Positions 24,105-36,300 of a stretch of DNA of 64,000 nt are shown piece after piece. A model generated the notes under the pieces. The model saw only the letters and a program-made list of their open reading frames with translations, searched no databases and was not told the origin of the DNA. The translations under genes and the position numbers were made by a program. The DNA is taken from contig JADNRY010000030.1 of the NCBI GenBank assembly GCA_015501585.1, positions 62,001-126,000 on the forward strand. Direction: 5' to 3'. Positions within the stretch are counted from its first letter, which is position 1. Each line of letters opens with the position of its first letter. The DNA comes from Rhodocollybia butyracea. Its lineage: Eukaryota; Basidiomycota; Agaricomycetes; Agaricales; Omphalotaceae.

Positions 24105-25073
24105 ATGACAATTCCAGCTGCTGTACTGCATATATCCAACCATATACTCGGCCAGATAAACAAGTCATTGTCCAGACCTATTTTTGTCGCTGTTCAAGGG
24201 CCACAAGGCTCAGGCAAATCCTTTCTCACTGACCTTGTTCGTTCACATCTATCTGCATCCCCTTATGACCTCAGTGTCGTCGTGCTCTCAGTAGACGACC
24301 TTTATTTGACGCACGAAGGCCTTGTATCTCTAGCTCAACACTATCCGGATAACCCATTATGGCGTGGACGTGGACAACCTGGTACTCATGACATTGAGCT
24401 TGGGTTGACCGTCTTGAACTGTCTGAAGCAAGGTACTAACAGCGTAGAGCTTCCGAGATTCGATAAAAGTCTTTTTGATGGGCAGGGTGATCGTCTTCCA
24501 ATGGATGGATCTGGGATTATTGTGAATCGGCCAGTTGATGTATTTATCATGGAAGGATGGTTTATGGGATTTTATCCAATTTCCCCCCAGGAGCTTCAGA
24601 CTCGATGGGATGGAGTATGGAAGCAGGAGCGCAGGGCGTTAAACCTGGACGATTCAATCGTTGGCACAAAAGATAACATCTCGACCGTAAATGCAGCCCT
24701 GTCACGATATACGGAGCTTTGGTCGTTTTTTGATGTTTTCATCAAGCTCGAAGCTGCCTCCTCTTCATTGTCCACCATTTACGAATGGCGTCTCCAACAA
24801 GAGCACTATATGAAAGCCCATAATGGAGGAAAAGGTATGACGGATGCGGCTGTAAAGCTGTAAGTAACCCTTTGACGATGTTAATGATTCAATCTTAATT
24901 CTTGCTATAGCTTCGTAGATCGATATATTCCAGGCTATGTCTTTTTTGGCGATGGAATTTTTAAAGGAGCGGAAGGGGGTGCAACGAGCGCTAGTCAACC
25001 TCGGTGGCTTGGGAGATCTCTTCGAATTAGCATTGACGAGAAGAGGGAGGTAGTCTCAACAGAAGGGTTTTGA
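24105..25073 (+). CDS. D-glycerate 3-kinase-like P-loop kinase (GLYK/TDA10 family)
   Basis: Two exons (24105 to about 24860 and from about 24911) encode about 300 residues. The kinase P-loop is FVAVQGPQGSGKSFLTDLV at about residues 26-44. The strand VVVLSVDDLYLTHEGL and the stretch NPLWRGRGQPGTHDIELG are typical of plant-type glycerate kinases and yeast Tda10. Further motifs are LPRFDKSLFDGQGDR and VFIMEGWFMGFYP. The lid and C-terminal part include QEHYMKAHNGGKGM and, after the intron, FVDRYIPGYVFFGDG. Family enzymes phosphorylate D-glycerate with ATP; the true substrate of fungal members is less certain. Stop at 25071-25073. The 5' end is divergent from RER1 with only 144 bp between the two ATGs, suggesting a shared promoter region. 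Confidence 0.88.
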
Positions 25074-25894
25074 ATGTGTCTTATATGCTAAAAACATGCA
25101 ACGACGCAGCCAATTCAAAAAATCAAACCAAATCTAGTAAATCAGCTATTCTTCTTTCCCTCTTGTCTCCCCCCTTAACATTCTCACCGAAATCGGAGGC
25201 CATTAGCTTTCAAGCAGGACAGAGTACTTGCGACTAAAATACCTATCTCCCAGGATAAGTATGTAAAAAGATTTGACCGATCGTCTTATCCAGTACCCAT
25301 CGGGATTTTGTCATATCCACAAGCACTTTATCGTCCAAAAAGTCTGAGGGAGCCTTTGACCTTTGAGCAGGTCTGCAACAAGACCGCAAAGTTCGACCTT
25401 AAATCTTAAAGGTTTGGCAGCAACACCTCTGGATCTTTAGTTTCAAACGGGCTCCGCCTACCGATGAAAATACCAATACCTGGCTAGTTTTTCTTTCCTT
25501 TCCTTTCCCGCGACTAGGGCTGAAGATATTGTCAGCTAATCGTCGTCCTTTAGCAGGAACCGGGAGCCCTCTGAGTCTATTGTCAATTGGTGGATTCCCC
25601 AAACAACTGGAGCACCTCTGTGTCTGATGTTGGCTCTCATCTTATGTTAGTGCTGTAATCTCGACGCGAGCGAGAAATAAAAACGTCTTGCGGCCGTATT
25701 CCAAAGAAACAATGAATTGTATTGGCAGGTATTGGCCTGGTTGGGTACTAGGACGAGGCCGACGGGCAGCCAAAAGACATGCAACAGGGAAAAAGCGACA
25801 GAAGCCGAGTATTTCGCGGCAGGGTGGTCTTGGAGTACAAAATAGTTGTTGAACGCGAGATGGTTGAACCAGGAAGCAGCCTGAGCCTCTAGAT
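25074..25894. other. Intergenic region left of the MITE
   Basis: Contains the 3' flank of the glycerate kinase gene. A minus-strand frame at 25647-26054 crosses the transposon boundary and is therefore unlikely to be a gene. No other structure seen. Confidence 0.5.
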
Positions 25895-25902
25895 ATAATA
25901 CA
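25895..25902. repeat. Target-site duplication, left copy
   Basis: ATAATACA immediately left of the transposon terminus, identical to the copy at 26413-26420. Confidence 0.88.
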
Positions 25903-26412
25903 AGGGCCCCGGAAACTCCACCCAACCTTTGTCCGGAATAGCGTATTTTAGGTCGAAATTTTTGTGAAATTCCTGTCCTATTATAGCGTATTTTAGGCCA
26001 AATGGTTGGCTTCCCTGTCCTAATATAGCGTACTTTAGGACCGCACGCCAGCACAGGGCCAAAATTTTTGAACTACTTAGGTGAGTGCAATGCAGGTGTA
26101 CGAAAAATCTACCTTTCCATTATCCATTCATTGTTTATTGTATGCTCTTCAAGCAAGATGAGCTGGATGCTGTCCAACTCGCAGCAAAAGCTGGGACAAG
26201 TCCTCAAAAAGATACATAAATGGCTTTCAAGTGGTTTTTGGTATACGAAGCCTCTAGGAGCGCCTAAATTTTATTTGGAATTTTTTGGAATTTTTAGCGT
26301 TTTTTCAATTCACGTGACCATCCCTGTCCGAAATAGCGTACTTGAGCTCAAAAGTATAGCGTACTTTAGGGTACTTGGCCGGACAAAGGTTGATAGGAGT
26401 TTCCGGGGCCCT
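25903..26412. mobile_element. Non-autonomous hAT-like DNA transposon (MITE), 510 bp
   Basis: The element begins AGGGCCCCGGAAACTCC and ends with its inverse. The terminal inverted repeats are 34 bp with 31 identical positions (25903-25936 and 26379-26412). It is flanked by a perfect 8-bp duplication, ATAATACA, at 25895-25902 and 26413-26420. An 8-bp target duplication with short G-rich termini is the signature of the hAT superfamily. No transposase-like ORF is present, so it depends on a partner elsewhere. The perfect duplication and near-perfect ends suggest a fairly recent insertion. The right end lies 149 bp upstream of the ATG of the large acidic gene. Confidence 0.88.
25938..26370. repeat. 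Five subterminal copies of an ATAGCGTA...TTAGG motif inside the MITE
   Basis: Copies of ATAGCGTA(T/C)TTTAGG lie at 25938-25952, 25983-25997, 26025-26039 and 26356-26370, plus a diverged copy starting at 26333. All have the same orientation. Several are preceded by CTGTCC, and the third unit (GTCCTAA...TTAGGAC) can fold on itself. Repeated subterminal motifs are typical transposase-binding sites in hAT elements; that role is inferred here. Confidence 0.8.
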
Positions 26413-26420
26413 ATAATACA
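26413..26420. repeat. Target-site duplication, right copy
   Basis: ATAATACA immediately right of the transposon terminus, identical to the copy at 25895-25902. Confidence 0.88.
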
Positions 26421-26561
26421 GCTAGTCAGTGAGTCGATGTCGGCCAGGAATGAGGAATGGGCGTTAATCACTCGCCACGTGCTACTTGTCTGGACTCTAG
26501 TTTTCTTTTGTCTACTTTTACCAGTTCGCCGCTCAGTCCTTCATCTTCCTTTTATCTCCAA

Positions 26562-29500
26562 ATGAAGTCTGTAAAGTCACATATCTCAAAGGCGCCTGTA
26601 TACAACCCCTACGACAAATTCACAAAACAAGATTTCGACGCGTGGATAGACGACATAAGCGGTGCTTTAAGCAAAGCCTTGCGCCACGAAGAAGAGGAAA
26701 GAGCGTCAAATACAGAGGAAAAGTGGTATTATAAACTTGATGAAGAGAAAGAGTCTCAGATAGACAGTCAAGACAGTAGCGACGAAGAACTGACGGATGA
26801 TTCATTGGCCGAAATACGTGCTAGACGCGTAAAAGGCAAAGCTAGGGATCCAAGGGAAGGTCCTGGTCTTGCCTTAGGGACATTCAACGAGCCCATTGAG
26901 CTCGAGTCGGATGAGGAAGAAAGCCAAAGCAGTGAGGAAGATGGGGGTTTTGGTGGTGAAGCTGGAGAGTATGAAGAGCAATCTACACCTCTTTCGCGTC
27001 GGGATTACGGATCTGAAGAGGAATACGACGAAGAAGAACAGGCAGGTGAAGACTTTATCTCACGCGAAGTCAGCCTTGAGGAAGAAGACGCTCGCGAAAC
27101 TCGCAGCATTGATATCCAAGAAATCGACGAGGAGCAAATGTCACAAAATACAGGTATGTCATTCATATGTTTGTGATCCAAAAAAGCTCAAAAAGTACAG
27201 CGTTTCCACTCGATGTCGAAGACGAGGAAATGCCACTTAATCAACATCTTACCATCCGAGACCTCTGGGAAGGCCCAAAAACCTTTGCAGAAGACTATTA
27301 CTCGGGTGGTGACATCCAGCACACATCGGTCTTCCCTGTCAGCGCAGATGTTCTAAATGCATTCGATGAAAACGACGCTAGCGACTTCGGATTTGACATG
27401 TCGAGGCCCAATGAAGGGAATATAATCAGTTCTGAGGAACGGGCTCAAAAGGCTGACGATGATTTTGGTGACTTGCAGTACGGTGATGATAATGACGCCA
27501 ATGGCGAGGCTCAGGAGGAGCCGATCTATTCGCCACTGCCGGGGTCTAGTCCGCTTCCACTGTCTCCCGAGCCAGAACATGAAAAGCCAGAACAACCGAC
27601 TCCTGTATATATTCTTTCAGATGACGAAGAAGAAGAAGAGGACAACCCAGTTGAGAATGGTAAGCGAGCTATTATTTTGTTTTTGTTATCAAATCTAAAC
27701 TCCTGTTCAGATCAAAGGTCCTCTCCTTCGTGTGGATATAACGAGGTGGATGATGATGATGAGTTGGATGCGGACGACACTGTCCTTCCGCTTGGGACAA
27801 GTGACCTCGGTATAATGGAGGAAGACCTCTTAGAAGTCGATGAACTTGAGGGCGATAGGCCTGAGGTTGAACATGTATCTGAAGGTAAGTTTTTCCTCAT
27901 CTCTATGTATAAGCCTGTCAAACACCAATCATCTCCAGATTCGGACACCTCTCCTTTAGACCAACCTCTGGTTGAACTTTCGCATCAGTTGGAAACCGAC
28001 CAGACCTTGGAAGAACTCCCGAAAGCACATTCACTCCTTGAATCCATAGAAGCTCCATTGGTGAATGACTCGGCTGGTGCTGTAGAAGCTGTTACGGAAA
28101 TGGAGTCTGCACCGGACGAGGACCAGACCGAACACATGGACGAGGACAAGCCCGAGGATATGATGGCACGTTCAACATCCTTAGTAGCCAACATTGGATC
28201 GACTGCTTTAGCCCTTGAGCCTGCTGCACTCCAGGATGACGAGGAGGAAACAGATGTCTATAGTGTCATCGAGATCTTGTCCGAAGATGATGGAGGCGTA
28301 GGGGACGAGGATTTTGATGTTGAATCAGTGGTAGGGACGGACACCGTCATGAATCATTATGAGGTGGAAGAGATGATGACGGAAGGGAGGCTGACTGCTG
28401 TGAGTTTTTATTGTTTTATCCTCGCTTGGATGCCTACCTACTTCGTTTTCCAGGAACTAGATGCTGCATTTCAATCCAATTTAGGCATTGACCTTCTTGA
28501 AGAATCAGAGTCCAATCAGCCTGATGTCGGACTTTCTGCCCAAGATATCCTTGATATTTTTGATGGCACATTTGGTCGTGGTGTTCTGGATGAGGATACA
28601 GTTGAGGGACAGTCTGTTAGCATTATCGTTGACAACGAACCAGCCATTTCAGCTCCTTCCGAAGCGCAAGTTCTTCTAGAGGAACTTGTTCCCTTGGGCC
28701 ACCTTCCCTCTCCTCCTACTCACCAAACTCCTATTCAGCTCGTTGAAGAGACCTCCGTTGCACCACTCGGGACAAGTACCGATATTGAAGCTATATCTGT
28801 TACTGTGACTGACCTCCCTGACGAAATCGAGATGAGCGCCGAAACGAACCCCATCGTCGCAGGTGACGCAGCAGTAGACGCGCTTCCTTCGTCTCTGCCT
28901 TCCGAATCCCTTCCTGTTGAAGGTATTATCCGGGAAGAAACGATTGATGCCGTAGTCGAGAACGTCGTAGATGATACTCCTGATGATGCGCCTGCTGCTC
29001 AGCCTCATCATGAAGCCGTTCCGACGCAGTCTATGCCTTTCACGGAAACCCCCCTTCATGATCCATTCTCATTCGCTCAAATTCGACCAATACCGGGCTT
29101 ACTGTCCATCCCAGTAGTTTCTGATTTTTCCAATCAACCAGAGTTCCTCTCCATGGAGCCCTTGACACGAACTACGATACCGGTTTTAAACGACGACCCT
29201 TACCCCGCCAGTCTTTCCACCCCTTTCGATGATATTGAGGATGACGGAAGTCCGGGTGACGAAGCGGATGATGACGGTGATGAGTCCAATTCGTCTCTGG
29301 AGTCGTTGACGATGAATCACGAAGTCCTTTCTGTAGAGGCAGTCGGCGACGGTAGCCAGGGTGTAGTGAACGATGAAGACTTTTGGGAGTTGGATCTTGC
29401 ATATCCAGAAGACACGGTCGCTCCGTTACTGGATACCGCGCACACCGTGCCTGCAGAAGATGACGCAGATGGAGATATGGACCCAGATTTCCTTTCAACT

Positions 29501-31613
29501 ATCGGTGGTACCTTGACCTCTACTTTGAGCAGGGATGCTGATGCCGACAAGATCTCACCGAAACATGTGGAACATCAGGAAACGGTCGTTTCCACTTCGT
29601 TATCATCCGCTGCGCTCACAGACTCTGAACCTTGTCCTTCCACTCCTCTGCAAAGCGAAGAAAATACTATCGGGGTAAATAACGTGGAGGATATGAAGAT
29701 GGAACCTCCCCTCGAGATGGCTCCCCAGACCTCAGAGCTTCCTGGCACAGGCGACCTTGTTCGGGCCATTGAGGTCTCAGAAACTAACGGGGTGCAGAAT
29801 GCTGACACGAAGACAGAACCTGAGACTACCCAAACTTCTGAAATCTATTCTGTGGACGGTGCTGAGACTTTAGAACACCAACCTGCCGCTCCTATGATAG
29901 ACGCTGAAAAGTCTCTAATTGGACGGGTTTCCGAACACACTACAGAGGAGAATATACAGCCCCATGAGGCTATCCACAACAACAATGGTACTGTGACTGT
30001 CGACGCTGAAAGGTGCGCTCACATGCGTTCTTTTGTTTTCAGTCCGCTAATTTACACACAGCTTGCAAAATCTTCTTTCGGCAGATACTGACATCCCTAA
30101 AGCTTCCACGAGCAAAAAAGCTGAGGGGTCACAGACACGTAGATCCAAACGTAAAAGAAAAACACCGATAACTTTCCAATCCGGCTTCAGCATTTCAGAC
30201 CCTGTCGAACAGGAGAAAGCTATAAAAGCTGTCAGAAAGCAGTCTGCTACGAAAGGTAAACAGAAAGAAGTAGAGATATCCGATACTGCTTCAACTTCCG
30301 ATGCAAGTGTGGCCGCTAGGATGTTAACTGGGAGCCGTGCCTCTTCAGTTGTGTCTACGTCGACCGGAGATGGTTTCGCACAAACCGGTCCGTCTCCCAT
30401 CCGCTTTTCTGCTCATCATCCTACCCCGCCTCCTCCACCTCCGGTCCCACCGCTGCCCCAACTTATGTTCCACAACCATGGACGTAAACCCCGTCCAGCT
30501 CTGACTGTACAGACCCAGGTACAGAAAGTTGTATCACGCATACCTTCTTTTCCCCAGCACAATGCAGGCTCTGCCTCCCAGCCAAATGCGGCTTCTCAGC
30601 AACATAGTCCTACTACCGCTCAGTCCGATTCTGGACCTAACACTCCCACCCCCACGCAATCGCCCCATGTCCCTCGTAGAGAGCCATCGACCAATTCCCC
30701 TGTGACCCGCTCTCACTGCCGATACCACAAAATTAGCCTTCAAGAAGAGGATGACAGCGGTGACCACATTTTTTTCCTCGTTCCCGGCTGCTCGCTAGTA
30801 GACCGGAAGCTCATTAAAGAGGAAGGCATCGTGGACCACGGCGATGCGACAATCGAAGATAGTCAACGGAAAGTTGTTGATATCGAAACGCTAGGAATCA
30901 ATGATTATGTCATCGGTGTAATCCGAATGCTCGTAGGTCCGGACAAAGAACATGATGTTTATTTCATGCCCAGACCTGGAGAAGAAAGGGCAAGGACGGT
31001 TGTCCACCGTAAATCTCACTTGAGCCGTTCCAGTATCAACGCGGCGAGCTTCTCCGTTCATCCTACGTCACCTCGTGCTTCTCATGCTAGCATTAATGCT
31101 TTTGACTTTTCACCTTCCTCATCAACTATGGCTCCCCCCTCTGTTGCTGGATCCTCATCTACGAATAGATCGAGTAATCAGCGGCGCCGACAGCAGCAAA
31201 AGGATATAGAGGAGGATGAGTCACAGTCGGAAGGTTCTATAAGTTCGGATGAAGACGAAGAGGGTTCACTTGTGCACAAGAAGATGAAGTTAAGCCCATC
31301 CTTGGAGGGAACTGAACCGTCGAAGGACTTGCTCGAGAGTCAGCAGCCTGAAAGTGTCAGTGCAGGCCCAGGCCCGCATACCAAGGTGCACACCAAGCCC
31401 AAACGGAAACGTCCATTGGATAACTCCGCTGCAGAATATACACCTGCGGCTGATGAGGAAGCCCGCGTGTCTTCAGACGACGAGTCGACGAAGCGTAAAC
31501 CGAAAAAGAAAAGGGCTAGGGCTTCTGAAGCTCATTTATCGACCACGAGTGTCAGCGAAGAGCCGAAACGGAAGAGAAAAAAATCAACGAAAAGTATCCC
31601 ATATGGATTGTGA
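26562..31613 (+). CDS. Very large acidic nuclear protein with an unrecognised conserved-looking C-terminal domain
   Basis: Starts at 26562 (MKSVKSHISKAPVYNPYDKF) and ends at a TGA at 31611-31613, about 1,590 residues after removing about five short introns (for example about 27152-27200, 27660-27711, 27884-27938, 28400-28453 and 30014-30062). The N-terminus has a compact motif, PYDKFTKQDFDAWIDDISGAL. The next roughly 1,150 residues are extremely Glu/Asp/Ser-rich and probably disordered. After about 30060 the charge reverses (TRRSKRKRKTPITFQSGF), with Pro-rich and Ser-rich spacers. Then comes a folded-looking domain at 30715-30990: CRYHKISLQEEDDSGDHIFF, VPGCSLVDRKLIKEE, DHGDATIEDSQ, YVIGVIRMLVG and DVYFMPRPGEE. 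The tail is Lys/Arg-rich with NLS-like runs (KPKKKRARA, KRKRKKSTK). I recall similar CRYHKI..VPGCSL domains in other fungal hypothetical proteins but know no function. Nuclear location is inferred. Confidence 0.75.
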
Positions 31614-31676
31614 AACGCGTTGCAGCCAGGATATATGTACATATGTAGAGTCTATTTGTATCATATCAGTCTTCGC

Positions 31677-33104
31677 CTATCTCTTTTGTCGTTTCGCGTC
31701 CTTGTCTTCACTTTCGTCGTCGCTAACATTGGTTCGCTTGGTAGCAGTTTTGGTAAGAGCGACTGCTTGTTTCTTTTTAGCCAACGCGTCTTTCCTTCGT
31801 TGTTCTCCTTCGTCATCTTCGTCATCCGAAGCAAACACGTCTTGTTTCTTTTTCTTGGATGCAAGCCTATTAGGCACACTTGTTGAAGCCCCAGTATTAT
31901 CAGAATCTTTGGTACGGGCATCAGCTTTAGTGTGTCCAGCTTTTAATTCCTGTAACCATCCAGTTACCAACCATAGGACATGGAAGAGAACAAGGGCACT
32001 CATACCTGCATCTCCTTCTCGCTCATGAGATCTGTGTTCCTCCATATCTGCAAGACAGGGATCATAATTAAGTTCGGAAGCTGATGTCAGTTTAAATCTT
32101 ACCGTCGATGGTATGCCACTGGGATGTTTGCTGTTAACGCCTAAAGAGATTTGTACGCGGCTTAGACTATGGATGGATCAATATAATTAAGAACAAACCT
32201 ATGAGGGTGTACATATCCGACTTGACCCCCGTGAGATTTACACCATAGTCCCCAATCAGAATTTTCATGACCTATACAGAGTTAAACCGAGCCAACACAG
32301 GGTAGTGAGCCTATACCTTCGTAACTTCGTTCTTGTCGTACACGTTGGGCAGATATAGACAGATGACATGTCGGTAATTGGGTTCTGAAGAAAATGTCGA
32401 GACCTTGACACAGAATGCCTTTGTATTTGCCAAAGGACCTTCTATTAGCGAGTCTATGGCTATAACGTGAGGGGAACGTATTACGAGCTTGCGAGACGGT
32501 GCACTGACTGGCTAGATTCTTCCATATCATATCAACTTTCTCAGAAGACGCAAATATTAACCTGCGAACGATTCCAGATATTTCGAAGATAGAGTTAGTG
32601 AGTTATGTACCATTTTCCACAGAAATATTGGTATTTCTCTGCTATCACCTTGAATTTCTCCCGAGCACTGGCTTGAAGCTAGAGATATATTAAATGGCAA
32701 ACCTAAGGGAATATACGAGAGACTCACTTCCTCACGAAGCTCCTTTTTACTTTTGGCTCCGGTTTTTTTGTTAGACCTCGTAGGAATGGCGGGGTCATTC
32801 TTTACCGTCATTCAGAAAACGCGAACGACGGCTGACTTATGACGCACAAACCTTGATAGCCTCTATTTGAGTCGTAATCTCTTCTACTAGGGGGTACAAG
32901 TCAGGTCTCGTTTTTGAGTGCTAGCAATGAGTTTACATGTCTTTTTCGCCTCCTCCAGCGCAGTAACCTTTGCAGTTTGCGCCAAGGCGTCCTCGTCGTC
33001 TCTTCTTCCAGAATCCACCCATATCCACTTGAAAAGTTTAGATGATATAGATTTTTTTTAGGAATTCAAACGCGCACCGGCTTTGTTCCATCATTCTCAA
33101 CCAT
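31677..33104 (-). CDS. UPF0696/DUF1917 (C11orf68/BLES03-like) protein
   Basis: Start at 33104 (MVENDGTKP) with many small exons. Splicing gives WIWVDSGRRDDEDALAQTAK, DLYPLVEEITTQIEAIK, a basic segment (SNKKTGAKSKKELREE) and KFKVIAEKYQYFCGKW. Then follow MIFASSEKVDMIWKNLA, GPLANTKAFCVKVST, RHVICLYLPNVYDKNEVTKV and GVKSDMYTLIGVNSKHPSG. The sequence YxxxxGKWMxF, the V-W-x-x-[IV] helix, the ICxYxxxxxDxxEV strand and KxDxYTxLGI are the pattern of the DUF1917 domain, which is thought to have an eIF4E-like fold. The C-terminal exon (to 31677) adds a highly charged, probably disordered tail with KKKK and KRQKR runs. The domain's function is unknown in any organism I can name. The stop lies only 63 bp from the stop of the convergent acidic-protein gene. 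Confidence 0.78.
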
Positions 33105-33377
33105 GGAAGGTCTGAACTATGAATGATCATGAGTATTCGGTTGTTCTATCACGTCGGTGTGGTGCACCTACTTTGTCGAGAAAATCTTTGATATTAATGT
33201 CTACCGCCATAAAAGGGCTCCAAGCGTACTTGTATCCTCGTAAAGGCACTGTATCTTCATTTTCTTCAGCCATCTTTACAACGATGAAAGCTGTCCTGAT
33301 TCTCTGTGCAAATGAGAGAGGTAATACAGAACGTGACCTTCAAGTCACACCGCGTAATCACGCTCCTCCTCTTAACC

Positions 33378-36300
33378 ATGATCCAATTTGACGATGAGAT
33401 ATCTATTCCCAAACTCCCCTCGATAAATGCTCAGTTCTTTACTCCTCGTTTTTTGGAAAAGCCCCAGGATCCAATCATGGACACCATCAAGCTGAATGCC
33501 AACTACCACTTACCCAAAGAGCTTTTTGAACAAAACACCAACAGTTTTCCACTGAAGGAATCTATATGGCTCGAAGTAGCTCAGTCTAGACGTGTATGTC
33601 CTGTCGTTCAGAAATCGTCATTTTTTTTGCTGAAGTTTTCGATACAGTCGAGCCAGATTCGTTCTTGGGATAGTCTTCGGTTTAATGCACCGATATCTGC
33701 CTCATCAGGTGGATTCATATCTGAACAAGACGACATTGTATTCGCAGCGGCGCATCACCAGTGCGTAACCAGCCGAAACGAATTCGTTGTACTAATTGTT
33801 TCTCCTAAGGACCATTCCAATATTACATGATCCGCAAATTGTCGTCCAATATGTGTCTCTCCCAGACTTGCTCAAAAATATGAAGTTGACTGCTCTTGGA
33901 TTCTCGTCACTGTTGCATGAATGGGATCCTCTACAGGAGCGATTTGTGGACATTGGTTTAGATCAAGGGCTGCAAAAGAGGCTCATAGTCGAAGGAAAGG
34001 ACGAACTGATCAGTTCACAGTGAGTTTCTGAATCAAATTGCCGAACTTTCCTAATGCCCTCTCGCTTCAGCCTTGTTTCGAGATTTCTTCACATAGGAAC
34101 ATCTCTTCGTAGGATAGAGACCTTGATCGCCTCTCTTCGCTCTAGGTGTGCTACTTAGTTCCTAAGCATCATTTTACAAAACCAACTGTTTCTAGAACCA
34201 ATATAGGACCCACTATGCATGCTTTTGCTCATGCGATATCGACTTGCCTTGTCCTGATACGAAAATCGTTAGCTTTGGGCCTCCCTTCAGGAAAAAATTT
34301 ACCTTTTAACCAGCTAGCATTAACTGCAGTGCTTAAGTACTATGACCAACATAAGGAGATACTGACAGCCCTGTCAGTCTTGTGCAAACGAGTCAGTGTA
34401 CCTAATAAATCGTATGCTGGTTGCTTACATACAAGTCTCGAAGCAAGCTGGAATGCGCTCGCCAGAAGACTATGAATCGATACCTGAAGCTCCTCAAGAT
34501 CTCCTGTCGCTCATCTATGAACATTTGCATAACCATATTGAACGCCAATCGTCGCATTTTGTCATAGCAATATTCGCCTTCATTCTTACCAACACCTCCA
34601 CTGACTATTTTGCGCGAGTGTCTCGTAGCATTGGATTCGGGAGTAGTGAGAACTGGAGCCAAACTTCACAGGGCGTACCCGACAAATATCCTACCTTTTT
34701 CCCTCCTGAACTTGTCAATGCACTTCCTATTGCACAAAAGTCTCTCAACCTTCTGGAAGCTGGGCAACCTACTCACCCTTTGCTCAAAAACTCCAAATCC
34801 TCCCCGCATATTCGATGGATCTGGACCATAGATGATATTTTGACTGCCGTGAATAACAACGAAACACCCCGACAAGTCGAAGTTCCTGTGAGGGCCAGCT
34901 GTCAACTTCCAATAACGCCGACCAATTATCCACCCGAATTGGCTGAAACGTTTCGCATCTATGATCTAACACCCGGAAGTTTTACGGGGCGGTCCTGTTT
35001 TGATAACGCGTACACTTCTGCGCCTATTTTTGCTCTTGATAGTTTTATCGAGGCTTTCCCCCTATCTCTTCCCCCAATTACGCCGACACTGGATCATATC
35101 ACGGCCTTGGTTGTTAAACCACTTCTTCTTCATGCGACAACGCTCTCAAATACCCTACTATCTCACTTCCTGGTTTTGCCCCCTCCGCTTGATATACATT
35201 CCCATCTCCAGCTCATGCGCTCATACTTACTTTTGATGTCCCCTTCTTTCCGAACACGGCTATCGGCAGCTTTGTTCTCCGACTCAGGTAGCTTTGATGC
35301 AGATATAGAGTCAACGAATACATTTTCACTACGATCTCTGAGACGTGACTCTCAACGAACTGATTTACGACGGAAACCTTGGGCTGTTGGATTTGCTCCT
35401 GCTTTGTTAGATAGAGCGGCATGGCCGCCCATGGACACCGATCTCAGTTTCTTCCTCAGAACGGTGATTTTGGACTCGTTTGACATCAACGATAAAGATG
35501 AAACACGCCGAAGTCGAGTGGAGGAGATAGAAAACAGACTAGGCTTCGCTGTTCATGACGAAACAGGCGCTGATGCTTGGTCTGACCCTTTACGTACGTT
35601 TTTATTGCATCTCGTTGAATCTCTAAATGACTAGACTTTCAGGCGTAGAGTATGTGTCCAACTCTGTTTTGAGTGTTTGTCCAACTTATTGTTCTTCCAC
35701 AGGGCGCTCGATTTCCTGTACATGAACTACAGCCCGCCGCATCCTTTGGATGTAATCATAACCCCGGAAATTGTATCAAAATATCAACGGATTTTCTCCT
35801 TCCTCTTGCGTATACTTCGTGGTACGTGGAATCCGAATGAGATATTTGATATTAACAAACCCATTCTCATTGTGCAGTCCAGCATGCGATTCATGCTATG
35901 TTCCGTATGACAAATTCTTCGCGTCCGCGTGTCTTTGACACTCTTGTTGCTTCGCGGAAAATTCTGCTGCATTTTCGGTTCATTGCCCAGTCTTTCGTGA
36001 CAAATCTAGTCGAGTATGTCTATGACACTGCTATTGCAGGTAATCTTGACCCTTTTCTGGCCAAACTTCAGCAAGCCAAGGATGTCACTGGAAGACAAGG
36101 AACAAAATCTGATTATTCGGACGTATTCTCTCTGGCCGAAGCTCACTCGAATATCATGAACGTAATTCTTACTGCATGTCTACTTCGAACTAGCCAAAAA
36201 AGCGCGAGTAGCGGACTACGAGACGCTTTACAGCTGGTGTTAGATGCTGCAGTCCTCATAGGTGACTTGTATCGTGGGCGTATCGAAGAATATCAAGCTG

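Noticed and set aside
25647..26054. 135-codon minus-strand ORF
   Set aside because: It crosses the left boundary of the MITE and has no family resemblance, so it cannot be an ancestral gene.
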